Source: Flabesymbios commensalis (taxonomy: Eukaryota; Annelida; Polychaeta; Terebellida; Flabelligeridae). Taken from it: a stretch of 64,000 nucleotides of DNA. The DNA lies in NCBI GenBank assembly GCA_964017125.1, contig OZ024915.1, positions 14,221,287 to 14,285,286 on the forward strand, written 5' to 3'. How positions within the stretch are numbered: the first letter of the stretch is position 1; each line of letters opens with the position of its first letter. Positions 33,985 to 44,710 of the stretch are shown piece after piece. The notes under the pieces were generated by a model. The model had not been told where the DNA came from and did no database searches. It was given only the letters and a program-made list of their open reading frames with translations. A program made the position numbers and the translations under genes.

Positions 33985-35817
33985 CAGTAGTCCCTCCAGA
34001 TGCGACCCCCTTCAGATCCGTCTTCTCCTATTATGCGACTTTTTTTCTGAGCACCAACGTGCTTTACACTGTCAAGCACCCCTAAATGCGACTTCCCCTC
34101 TCCCATGACATGCGACCTTGAAATCATGGCACTACCTAGCGACCTCCCTCTAAAGATATGACTTTTTGAAATTAGCTGCTCAGTGGCACTGTCAGCCTGG
34201 CATGAGCTGCAGGTCTGAAGATATTGCTTGTGTGTACACACCGTCGATTACAGCCCAGTAGATACGTACATGCTAAGCCACTGTCGGCTTGAGGCTGGTA
34301 CAGCGTCATATGAAGTGGGTCAGCATTGCCACAATCTTGGTCACTACACTGTGAAGATGTGTATTGGTAGCTTCAAATCACCGCATCAGATAGCGATATC
34401 CTTCTAAAGATACAACTTTTTGAAATTAGCTGTTCCCAGACTGTGTCACGTCTGCAGATGTCTGTCAGCCCTACACTTACAAGACATGACTTTTTATAAT
34501 AATGTTTCCAGCTGACTAAATGTATAATGACTTTAATATTATCATGATTATAGTCACATCGATGGGAACGCATTTCAGATTATAGTGGCTGAAAATTGCT
34601 TTCCGGTGATATAATTATTTTTACTGTATCTTAAATACTTTTTTCTGTTATTAATTTAAAACCATGTTTAAATGGGATTTCATTGTAGATATGTATATAC
34701 ATACGGTGCAGTTAACATCCAGTGCACCCTTGGCTTTACAAGGTGCATTACAACACTAATTAGCAGGGGACGTCAACGGAGTCAGTGTGTCGGCTAGTTG
34801 TGATAAACATCCCACTTGAAATAGCTAACTTTTTCAACTATGGTCGCACGGACATGTAATAAATACCACCAGAAACCTTATTCAACGCTGAAAATAATGA
34901 TATGAATTAGATAATGATAGCTCCTAAACTTGCGAAATTATTGATTTGGAAAATAAGGCAGGTGTAACAGTCATCATCATGGGGAATAGACGTAAACGCG
35001 GTATGCCGCCACGAGACGCCAAACCTATGCCGTCATTGACGACGATGGCCCAGCATTAGAACAACACTGCACCAATGTCTCGTGCCGACCATATTCACAA
35101 CCACGTGCATTACGAGAGTGTATACACGTGAAGATAATATCTGTGCTAGTGTTGTCGGTATTGTCTGTTTAACTTCACATCCCTGTCAACATAGAAGACG
35201 CCTGCCTCGCCTGTTTGCCATTGAATATTTCAATGAGAATACAGTCTACATTCTGGCATCATCCATAACATTTGTTTTTAAATTTTTATTAGGTAATGTA
35301 ATATTGATCACATATCGATGCACATATATAATAAACAAGACCCAACTGTGTCTCCCTACATGGCACGTTTATTAGGGATAATAGGGTACATTGTTTTATT
35401 GCTGGGCCAGAATGGAACACTATGACTCAGTATTCAACCTGTAGTCTTAACTTTTGACGCTGACATAAATTGAAAGTAGCCGTCACAGTCAGTGTCACAT
35501 GTTTTGTACTGGAAAGTATAGGCCTATATTGAAATGTGGAAAAAACACTGCCTAAATGCTTATGAAAACACAAGCCACTTCCAGTACTACTGAATTACGT
35601 GTTACTGTTAGAATAGGCAATTAACACAGACTGTCAACTGCGCTGATTGTGTCACAACAAAAATGGAGGTTTTTAAAGGGGGCTGTCTTAAACATCAAAT
35701 TCGGCCCATTTTACGTTTTTTCTAGAGTTTTTTTCACACCTCCCAGATACGACTACCCCTTGGATGCGACTTTGGTTTCTCTGGCAGTATGAAAGTCGTA
35801 TCAGATGGGGACTACTG
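33985..35817. mobile_element. Pogo/Tigger-like element with CAGTAGTCCC ends and TA target site
   Basis: CAGTAGTCCCTCCAGATGCG at the left is inverted at the right (CGTATCAGATGGGGACTACTG). TA flanks both ends (33983-33984 and 35818-35819), as in Tc1/mariner-pogo transposition. ATGCGAC motifs repeat under both ends, and AAGATAxxACTTTTTGAAATTAGCTG occurs twice (near 34154 and 34407). No transposase frame was recognised, so it looks non-autonomous or heavily decayed. Confidence 0.7.
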
Positions 35818-36388
35818 TACATGTATATTTGTACGTTGAGCGAAAAATTAGTTATAAAAGCACTTTCGGTACGCACCTTGCTGAGCAATTTTCAAGCAGA
35901 CAGACGCAGGTGAAGTGAAAATGGAATTCAATGGGATTGACTAAGGTGCTTACGAATTTCATTCCTTTAATTGATTTGACATACCCCCACCTAGACGGGG
36001 TGCCTGTCTAACACTTCGTTTCCAGACAGGGAGCTGGATGTTGTTTATAAGATGCCAGAAATTTATACTGATCATACCAGCTCGATTCAATTTTTTTAAT
36101 AAATAGGACCTAGCTTATTATTGGGTACACTACAAAAAAAATTGTCCTGTAAAATTATGCTGACCCTTTTTTCCTAACTGCCGACATGCTAAAAGAAATA
36201 TTTGACCACATTTCACTGTTTTCAATGAGCAAGAAAAATCTCGTGCTAAATCAAAATCTGAGGTAGATTATAAAAACTTCCACAAGTTGTGACCTGAATG
36301 TTGAGAACAGACATCTGAACTTTTTGAAGCAGTTGAAGGAAACTACAAAGATGGATGATTTTTCTACGATGATAGCTTCTACAATGAC

Positions 36389-36530
36389 TGCTTCATTTCT
36401 ACCAGTAATAGTGAGCACATAGAACAAACAAACAGAGAAAAATATGCCTTTATTTGCAATTTCTCACAAATTCACATAAATCTTGAAAAAACACGAAAAA
36501 AACATCAAAATGACTGTTTGGAATATACCT
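36389..36530. repeat. 140-bp dispersed repeat, copy 2
   Basis: Shares TTCATTTCTACCAGTAATAG and TCACAAATTCACATAAATC with 31627-31765. The nature of the repeat is unknown. Confidence 0.6.
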
Positions 36531-36582
36531 AAATTAAGATTGCCGGCGGCCGACCGCCATGCATGTTGTCAGATTTGCCTAG

Positions 36583-36792
36583 TCGGCCAACAGCTAGGGG
36601 AGAATAGTGAATAAAATGAGCTGTCACAAGTGATAGGCACAGTACTAAAGCCCATTAACTGATTAAACAATCAGGATAGCGGATAGTCGGCCAACACCTA
36701 GGGGAGAATAGTGGATAGAACGGGTTGTCACAAGTGATAGGCACACTGCACAGTACTGAAGCCAATTAACTGATTATACAATCAGGATAGCG
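36583..36792. repeat. Two-copy direct repeat of about 105 bp
   Basis: The block from GGCCAACAGCTAGGGGAG to AATCAGGATAGCG is repeated once with a 6-bp insertion (CACTGC). The adjoining copies differ at several positions. Confidence 0.7.
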
Positions 36793-37237
36793 TTGATAAC
36801 AGTGTGCTATATTATTTTAATGAAGAAAAAACGCAATAAAAAAAATACAAGCACAATTATGTTTCATTACATTTTTTTCGCCAACACCACATTTGCGAAG
36901 AACAGAAAAAATAAGGTAATTTTATCAGTAACAGCTGGTATATTTATTTAAACAACTAATCCGCCGACATCATAATTTACGGGAATCAGACAGAAAAACG
37001 TTATTATCAGTAGCCAGTAACAGTATATCTCTTGTAGTGGGGAAATCTCTCAGAATATCTGATGTTTAATTAATATTATAAGTAACCTATAGGCTTAGTC
37101 GACCGTTAAGAAATATAAAATATTCAAAGAAGTGATAATCATTGTATGATGGTATAATGTGTTATTTTTTAATGTATTTGTTGTCTTTAGTGAAATGAAT
37201 ATATGCTTCATATTTGATAATGCATGCAAACACTGTG

Positions 37238-37335
37238 GCGAACCTTCCTATGACATTTGTGGCGAACATTCCAAAGCAGTGGCGAACCTTCAAATTTTGT
37301 GGCGAACCTTCCTGTGGCGAACCTTCCTGTATTGT
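37238..37335. repeat. Five GTGGCGAACCTTC units
   Basis: The 13-mer GTGGCGAACCTTC (one GTGGCGAACATTC, one CTGTGGCGAACC) occurs five times in under 100 bp, with spacing shrinking from about 31 to 17 bp. Confidence 0.65.
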
Positions 37336-37712
37336 AGCCTAGTTCCTGCCCGCGAGCGAGGGCCTAGAATCCAACCATAACGGGAGTCAACATTTTCACA
37401 TCGTGACTTGCATTTTTCACATACTGATCAAAGGCACCTGCGAGCAAATCTTCGCTCTGGTCATAAATAAACGGCGATTACGACGCTGTTTTGACAGTAA
37501 AAATCTGTTGTAGTGAAAAAATAGTCATGCACAGAAGTTTAATGCCTTCGTTTCATTGAAAAATTTTTGCGTTTTTTTTGTGTAATGAACAAATTGTGAA
37601 CTGTTGCTTTTGAGTATGGATAGGCATGTAACCCTCATTTGCTCTGGCCTGCCCAGAATGCAATGGGTCACGGATGGGACTACCTGTAATACTGTAGTGT
37701 ATTCAGGTGTGC

Positions 37713-37965
37713 GGTGATCTCGGCCTTCGACGATCTCGGCCCGGGTGATCTCGGCCCGTCCGAGGTGATCTCGCCCGGTGATCTCGGCCCGTCCGAGGTG
37801 ATCCCGCCCGGTGATCTCGGCCCGTCCGAGGTGATCTCGCCCGGTGATCTCGGCCCGTGTCCTGTCCCCGATGTGGGCATGCCACAACCTCACAAGCCCC
37901 ACAAGCACCGCTGCATGTGCGGCGCTCATCGCCGGAGATCTCGCCCGGTGATCTCGCCAAGCAGA
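37713..37965 (+). repeat. GC-rich GATCTCGGCCC array, left copy
   Basis: Units of about 32 bp, GGTGATCTCGGCCCGTCCGA plus GGTGATCTCGCCC, repeat about four times, with a further GATCTCGCCCGGTGATCTCG near 37940. This is an abrupt GC-rich island in AT-rich DNA. Overlapping open frames in three phases are artefacts. Confidence 0.75.
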
Positions 37966-40900
37966 CACCAGCCCAATACCATGAATACGGCAACTAACAC
38001 GTTAATCTTACACTGTCTGTAGGCCTACCAGACATGCATTAGTGCATCGTAGGCCTACTATTTTATATAAGACCACCAATGTGCTTCCGATTCTCGGTGA
38101 CACCAGAACACAACGAACAGCAAGTAAGACTCTTAATAAGTAATGCAATAATTTATTCACAATTTGCAATGCAGGGGTGAATATAACATGATACATGAAT
38201 TGACATTTTTGTCGCAAGCTAACATGACCTACTTATTTCAGAATCTACATATTATAATGCATATTATAATGCATATTATAATGCTCAATATTTCGAGTTG
38301 TTAACGCAATGTATTGTGTTAAAAACCTAAATGTCGCTTCTGGAGCTTCGGAGTGTTGATTAAAAAAACATCTGATTTGTATTCATTTTAATTATATACC
38401 AATGTTTTGCATCTAGGACTTATATGGTTAATAATTTAGGAAAAAATGATCAAAACATCATTATATTTTAGAATTACATAGCTACATTAAAAAAATATAT
38501 TCTTATTGTGCTTCTTAATTAAAAGCCTTTTAATTGTTATTGCTCATTTATTTCGTTACAAATGTATGTAGCACTTTAAGGGTTATTAATTGAAAATACT
38601 GTCAACCTTACATAATTACGATAAACAGTACATAACCGAATTATAAAAACATATCGTGTGGGGAAAAGAACGCTCCCGTCATAATTTTTGTTCGTTTAAT
38701 TCACAACGCCCATATCTGGTTAGCTCACCAATTTTGTCCACATTTACTGTATTGGCCTCCCCAATATTCATATTACTGAGATCCATACCTTTAAGTTGAT
38801 GTAGGATGCATCTTTAAAATTCGAGTTTGGGTGTGAAAAAAGATCGCACAATTGCCGCGGGACGTTTGTTGTGGTTTGAGAGGGCGGAGTTTCCCTGTTA
38901 TGACGTAACAGACTGCACACCTTGTGATGAACAAGGGCCCTCTGATTCGACATCTGTCTTTGACTTGCACCTCCTCTCAACCAATGAAACAATAGGCTTT
39001 ATAATTAGAGGGAGGGGTTTTCCAAAGTATTATCTTGCGACTCGCTGAATTATATTACGGCAGATTAATTTAATATAGTATGCATACGTAAGCATAAGTA
39101 AATTCCCACCTGCTCTACTGAACATAATTGTTCCAAGGAACATAACACATGTATAATATAATAGAGAACGCTGCTGGACAGTAGAAGTACTATATGTATC
39201 TAATTCGTGTGTATATTTCGGCGCCCATGAATCACATGAGATATGTGACGCGTTATAAATGCTTTAATACTTAATACTTAATATTTTGAGCTGTATTGCA
39301 AAACACATAACGGCACCTTTTTAGAACAACAGTATCTCTTTTCGTATTTGAGCATAAATTCAATTCAAATATTATAACACGAATCCTGTAATAGAATAAT
39401 ATAAAACGAATATGGCGTGCACGATTTGATCTCAGCAATGTATATACTTCAATAAATAAACTTAAACTTAATAAACAAAATAATATGTTTATTTAAATCG
39501 TGTTTGTAAAATCGTGTGTAATGAAGTATTATAACACGAATATGATGTTGTTTTTTATATCGTGTTATAAAATAGTATAGCACGAATATGATGTGCATGA
39601 TTGATCTCAGTAATTGTAGCTATTAAATAAAATTGACTTAATTCAGCAGGTTCAACCGAAAAAAATGTTATGGTTGTTTTTAAATCACGTAATAAAATAG
39701 GTGGCCAGAGGTGATGACACGGCGGTCGTTTGATGAATGCCCCTTCTTCACAACTCACATTGTGCAATGTTATGCTTGTTCATGATTATAGCATGGAGGA
39801 ACATTTCAACTTGTTGTGAGGATATAACACATTTCAGAATTACAATTGTATTGCTGTTAGCGCTTTAACTATTGATCAGCGTTCTCGTTTGTATTGTATT
39901 GCAAGGTGTTATGATCGCGATAATTTTGCGAAGCACATCATGTTTCTTAACGTGTAGTACACTGTTAAATACTACATGGCGGCAAGATGATTAGAGCCCT
40001 TTCATTTAAGCTGGTTAATCCTTGAATAATTTATCGCCGTTTTATTCCTTTCCTAATTATTTTAAATAAACATAATCTTATATGAACTTGATCTCTTATC
40101 TCTAGCCATGGATGAAGGTCGGGATGGATTATTGGAGCGTTTTAAACCTTTACATGCCTACAGGCTTGGTAGTTATCCTATGAATAATATAATATCAGGG
40201 ATACAATACTTTATTATTATGATCTGAACGATTTTTTCCATTTTGGAAATAACAATACCGTATTTATATCTTTAACAGTGCTTTATTGCTGCGGGAAATT
40301 ACACACATTTAAAGAAAATCATAGCCTGTTTATTAACTGGATGAGCTATAAATGCGTCCTTTGCGATATAGCAATAGTAACATGTTCATTTTGCTGGGGA
40401 GATATTCAGCTGAATTAAATTTATCTATATAAGACCAGTTACCCGGAGCTTACATTAAAGGGTCCTGATATTTCATATTTTATTCGCATGCATCACTAAA
40501 TAATATTATGAGTATAGCTAGGCCTTCAATAAGTCTTATCTTTAGACCATCTTTAAATTATTTAGTCCTTACAGTATTTAACAAATTGTAAATTATAACC
40601 ATTTTATCATTTTGAACAATATACAAATATAGGGCCTATATATTTCTATAATAGTACTTTAGTCACATGCATCACTTTAAGCGCATGTTCTGGAATAAAA
40701 ATTATATAAAATATATTACGTTCACTTTAAAGGCGTTACGTCATAGCGATTAGTAAACGGGATGCCACCTCTAGCGAAATAACGTTTCTAGGGCGAGAGT
40801 GGGCGTGAGCTGTAATCATCAGTAGGCCTATTACGGTTGACCAATCAGTGTATGACAACTGCTGTCAATCAACCTGTGACGGTGACCTGTGCCTGACCAG

Positions 40901-41635
40901 CAGTAACTATTCCGGGCTTAAAAATATACCACCGCCGATACAACATGCTTCCGCACGGCCCGTGAGGCTATTAACCTTTACATTCCAAAGTCTTACAAAT
41001 GTAGGCCTCACTATAATGTCCAAAATAATCCTCATTCACTATTATGCCCTCTCACCAAGCCGTCTTGTAAGCAAAAGGTAGCCAATTCATCGTAAAACAG
41101 GTAATACAATAACAATACATATAAAAAAATAATTTAATGGAAAAAATGTTCAGCGTATTTTGCGCTAAATATACAAGAACAAATATTCCATGAACTGGTG
41201 ACTTTGCTTCTTTATAACACGATTTATTATACAAATCGTGTAAAAATAGTGTACAATTTCACGATCAATCGACTATACAATTTGCTTCTTTATATCATAG
41301 ATAAAACAACTGTGAGATATACCTACATTTGGAGTTGTAGACTAGCCCATATAAATCAGCCGTGTCGTGATATTAAATTTTCCATTTAAATAGGCCTAGT
41401 TACTTTTATAGGCCTAATAATTATAGATCTACATGGGCCTGTCTTCGATAAAATTGTACTGCCTATTATTACTGTACGGTTCACAGATATGGGGAACAGA
41501 TTGGAGCAATGTCATTGAAAATGTAGGCCTACATATTTCTATTATATTATATTGATCTATGTCTAAGCATCTAAGTATTTTTTAAATAGGCCCTACATAA
41601 GCTAAAATCACCGCGGTAATAACGTCTTTAAGCGT
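37966..41635. other. Interior between the two GATCTCG arrays
   Basis: Mostly AT-rich, with no recognisable gene. A triplicate CATATTATAATG lies near 38249-38285 and ATAACACGAAT/ATCGTGTTATA repeats at about 39370-39600. Two short GC-richer stretches have promoter-like motifs: GGGCGGAG, TGACGTAAC and CCAATGAAAC around 38880-38990; GTTACGTCAT and GACCAATCAG around 40735-40850. No transcript unit is attached to either. Confidence 0.35.
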
Positions 41636-41639
41636 CCGG

Positions 41640-41860
41640 GATAACCGGGCGAGATCACCGGGCGAGATCTCCCGGCAGCCTGCCGTCAATGTGTTCGGAT
41701 ACAGGGGTAAGGTGGTCAGGCCAGTCGGGGGCCGACCGGGCGAGATCACCGGGCGAGGTCACCGGGCGAGATCACCGCAAACAGGGCGAGATCACCGGGC
41801 GAGATAACCAACGGCAGTCCGAGATCACCCGGGCCGAGATCGTCGAAGGCCGAGATCACC
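41640..41860 (-). repeat. GC-rich GATCTCGGCCC array, right inverted copy
   Basis: CGGGCGAGATCACCGGGCGA repeats several times. The outer part GGGCCGAGATCGTCGAAGGC through CGAGATCACC is the inverse of the left array's outer edge (37713-37745). The two arrays thus form inverted ends of a possible 4.15-kb element. Confidence 0.75.
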
Positions 41861-42184
41861 GGTATTCGTGTATTCATACCCAGTCAAATTGTGTGAGCGA
41901 TATTACAAGAAAAACGAAATGTCTATATAAATAAGCAACTAAAACTTATTTCAAAAATTTGTTTGTAATAGAATGATTGAGAACAAAAGTGAAGCTGCAT
42001 ATATACATATCTTGCAATACTTACTTTGCGAAATAAATCTTTAAATGTTTAAAAACATGCAATTTATAAATGCCGCTGAACAAAAAATTTTCAGACATAA
42101 AGAGTAAAAGTATAACACTTTACCGCTCTAACGACTTTCACCATTCTTCACACATAGATGTCGCTCAAGTCAAGTCAAAATCAA

Positions 42185-42430
42185 ATCAAATAATCTTTGA
42201 TATTTTGAGGGTGTACCATTTAGCGCTGAGGCGCTAATTCAGTGGCGTATCCAGAATATGCAAAAGGAGGGGGCTTAAGCCACATTTTGACTGAAAACAA
42301 AGGGTGTTAGTTTCACTTTATTCCAAAAAATGCATGAAAATGCAATATTTCCACCAATGAGGGGGGGGGGCGTACGCCGGGTACGCCCTATGCTGGATCC
42401 GCCACTGCTAATTTGCCCTCGTGAAATCAT
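42185..42430 (+). mobile_element. LINE-tail-like fragment split by a MITE
   Basis: GAGGGTGTACCATTTAGCGC, TGAGGCGCTAATT and, after the MITE, TGCCCTCG resemble the stem at the LINE tail near 280 bp. The match is short. Confidence 0.35.
42241..42406. mobile_element. hAT-like MITE with 8-bp target duplication
   Basis: Ends are AGTGGCGTATCCAG and CTGGATCCGCCACT. The flanks GCTAATTC (42233-42240) and GCTAATTT (42407-42414) are an 8-bp duplication with one change, the size typical of hAT. It has a G10 run inside and no coding capacity. Confidence 0.7.
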
Positions 42431-42499
42431 TCACATATAGTTCCATAATTATTCCACACAGTGATGCCTAATATCTGGTATTGTGGGTGGGCCAATTAA

Positions 42500-43131
42500 A
42501 GGTGTAGTCAACTGTTAAAATACGCGGGACAAGGGTCCCCCAGAAGGCAATAGTGCCTGTGGGTAGGTCAAGTCCCTATTCCATAATAATACTAAATATG
42601 CGTTTTATACCCAAAGCCTCATTAAGAGCAAGTTCTGAAATCACAGCAAGTTCATATATACTTGAGCGACATCTATGAGTTTATAATTCAAAGCTCTTGG
42701 CCCTTACCCCTACTTGGTCGCTTGCATGCAAACAAACTGACTGTCTTACTGCGGGGATGTTGAAACTGCTTGACCCAAGCTTGTATTGACATGCCCAGTA
42801 AACACAAAACATGTATAACTTTATGCAATGTTGGACCAACGTCGAAGACGTTGGGCCGACGTTGTATAAATGTTATACAAATGTCTTGTGTTTGCTGGGC
42901 AGGAGGACTTTCTCTCAAACATTGTACATTTATTCTATGTTGGTTCAATGTTGGGCCAGCGTCGCAGACGTTGGCCTAGCATTAAAACAGCATTGGATCA
43001 ATGTCCTGTTTAAGTAGTATCTTGTAATCAGTTCAGTAGCTACATTAATGCCGTCAATCTGTACTCAATAGGCTACTGTTGGCCTACAATTGACCGTCCC
43101 AGGCATGCGCGTCTTGCAGTTGAATCATTCT
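42500..43131 (+). mobile_element. 632-bp TTAA-flanked element, family E (copy 2)
   Basis: TTAA at 42496-42499 and 43132-43135. It is the full-length inverted counterpart of 11235-11868. The inner hairpin CCCAGTAAACACAAAACATG / CATT..TTGTGTTTGCTGGG contains ACGTCGAAGACGTTGG, followed by GTTGGGCCAGCGTCGCAGAC. Confidence 0.75.
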
Positions 43132-43135
43132 TTAA

Positions 43136-43499
43136 AGGGACTGGCCCAGGCTAAAATCATCAAAAATCGGTGATTTTATTTCGGGTTCTTAATATGACCA
43201 TATGATGTAAACATGTACATAGACTAGAACTGCAATTTTTTATAATTTTTGTGCTGCGCACTTACCAGTTAGACTAGATATAGAGACGAAATTCCCGCAT
43301 TTCTTATTTTCGACATGGTTGTCAATAATTACAAATCAGGAATTTCGTCTCTATATCTAGCCTAACTGGTGAATGCGCAGCACAAAAATTATAAAAATTT
43401 GCAGTTCTAGTCTATGTACATGCTTACATCATATGGTCATATTAAGAACTCGAAATAAAATCACCGATTTTTTGATGATTTTAGCCTGGGCCAGTCCCT
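43136..43499. mobile_element. Full-length palindromic TTAA MITE, family C (copy 2)
   Basis: It abuts the family E copy and shares its TTAA at 43132-43135; the right TTAA is 43500-43503. It is 364 bp and very similar to 15355-15719, with the same termini AGGGACTGGCCCAGGC. Confidence 0.85.
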
Positions 43500-43671
43500 T
43501 TAATGTTCTTAGAATATGTAAATAGGTTTTCTAAGCCTTGGTTACCGTACTTAAACCATTGATGCATTTGTAGGGCTATATATACCTGAATTGCTATGTT
43601 AAAGTTTATCCTAGCTTTTAATGGCAGCCCTTATTTTAGTTCAACAAAAATATCAGCGCTTCTAATGTTGT

Positions 43672-44241
43672 ACCGTAAAACGGGGTGACTTGGGACGATT
43701 TCAACTGTTTTTCATATCCACACTCAAGGCATTTTCCAATATGACTGTATAAATTGATTCTAGCTCAAAATATATAATCCCTGGAATCGTTCAATATGAG
43801 TTTTTGTTTAGTTATAATGATATGTTGTTGAAAACAATTTATTTTAATAATTTAATGTGTCCCAAGTCACCCCGCTATGGGGTGTCGTGGGACATATGTA
43901 ATGTATTTTTAAAATTAACAGTTCTCATTGAGAATGTCTCAATAAATATCTGTTTAAAGTATAATAAGTATAAAAAAGCTAAATATATTAATTAGTGCTT
44001 AATTTAAAGTCAATAACCCATGCTCTGTATTTAAAATTAATGATTAAAAATATACCAATATTACATGTTAGGCCTACAATTTGACGTCATAATGGTTTTT
44101 TATGATGTTTTGTGTATACATATATCTAACACATATCTCAGCCAATCAGGCTGGAATTTTCGTGACAGAAAGATATAGTCCCAATCTTTCATAATACCAC
44201 TCACAGTGGAATTAGTTTTCACATAGTCAAGTATGTGACAC
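43672..44241 (+). repeat. Fragment of GGGGTGACTTGGGAC element (family L)
   Basis: Starts TACCGTAAAACGGGGTGACT and contains inverse GTCCCAAGTCACCCC near 43860. The LTR retrotransposon begins at its 3' side, and a second family L copy lies just past the retrotransposon at 52568. Confidence 0.5.
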
Positions 44242-44691
44242 TGTAGGATCCTGACATCGCTTAATCAATGTGGCAGTCATCCCCAGATTCCTGGACGCAG
44301 CCTAACGGGGATGACCGCCTCGTTGTCATACTGTGGTGACGTGTGCACGCAGAGCAGCGTGGTGCGGCCCTTGGTATTTTTCCCTCACTTGAAGCGTGAT
44401 ACTCAGCGACTGCGGCCGTGCCGCAGCTCGCTCTCGCCAAGTCCATAGAGACGTGCCGTGCGCGGATGGTTGTGCATTGTTGTTATCGCATGTTAATCAA
44501 TTAAACATGACAAGAGAGAAGACAGTTTCCTGGTTTATTTAATACCGTTGATCGGACGGAGAAGGAAGTTATTTGAGTTTGATGGCAAGATTGGGAGGAG
44601 TCCTTCGTCGGCCGTTATGACCCATAACGGAACCCCGGTGTAAGCTTCAATTCGCCGTATTGGTAACTACGACGTCATCCCACACACCATA
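44242..44691 (+). repeat. 5' LTR
   Basis: 450 bp, TGTAGGATCCTG..CACACCATA. It carries ATTAAA at 44500-44505 as a possible polyadenylation signal. The minus-strand open frame within it is not a gene. Confidence 0.92.
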
Positions 44692-44692
44692 T

Positions 44693-44710
44693 TGGTGACC
44701 TCGACGACTG
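44693..44710 (+). other. Primer-binding site, tRNA-Trp type
   Basis: TGGTGACCTCGACG follows the LTR by 1 nt. It agrees with the complement of the tRNA-Trp 3' end (TGGTGACCCCGACG) except at one position. Confidence 0.7.

Noticed and set aside
37525-38022. Overlapping frames of 66-147 residues in several phases
   Set aside because: All are carried by the GATCTCGGCCC array; three phases open at once is a repeat artefact.
38860-38990. Promoter with GC box, CRE-like and CCAAT motifs
   Set aside because: The motifs are suggestive, but no gene or exon lies on either side, so it is mentioned only in the interior entry.
37713-41860. Polinton or other capsid-bearing large element
   Set aside because: No polymerase, integrase or capsid-like frame in the interior; only the mirrored arrays support an element.
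44261-44446. Minus-strand frame repeated at 51911-52096
   Set aside because: Both lie in the two LTRs and are by-products of LTR sequence.
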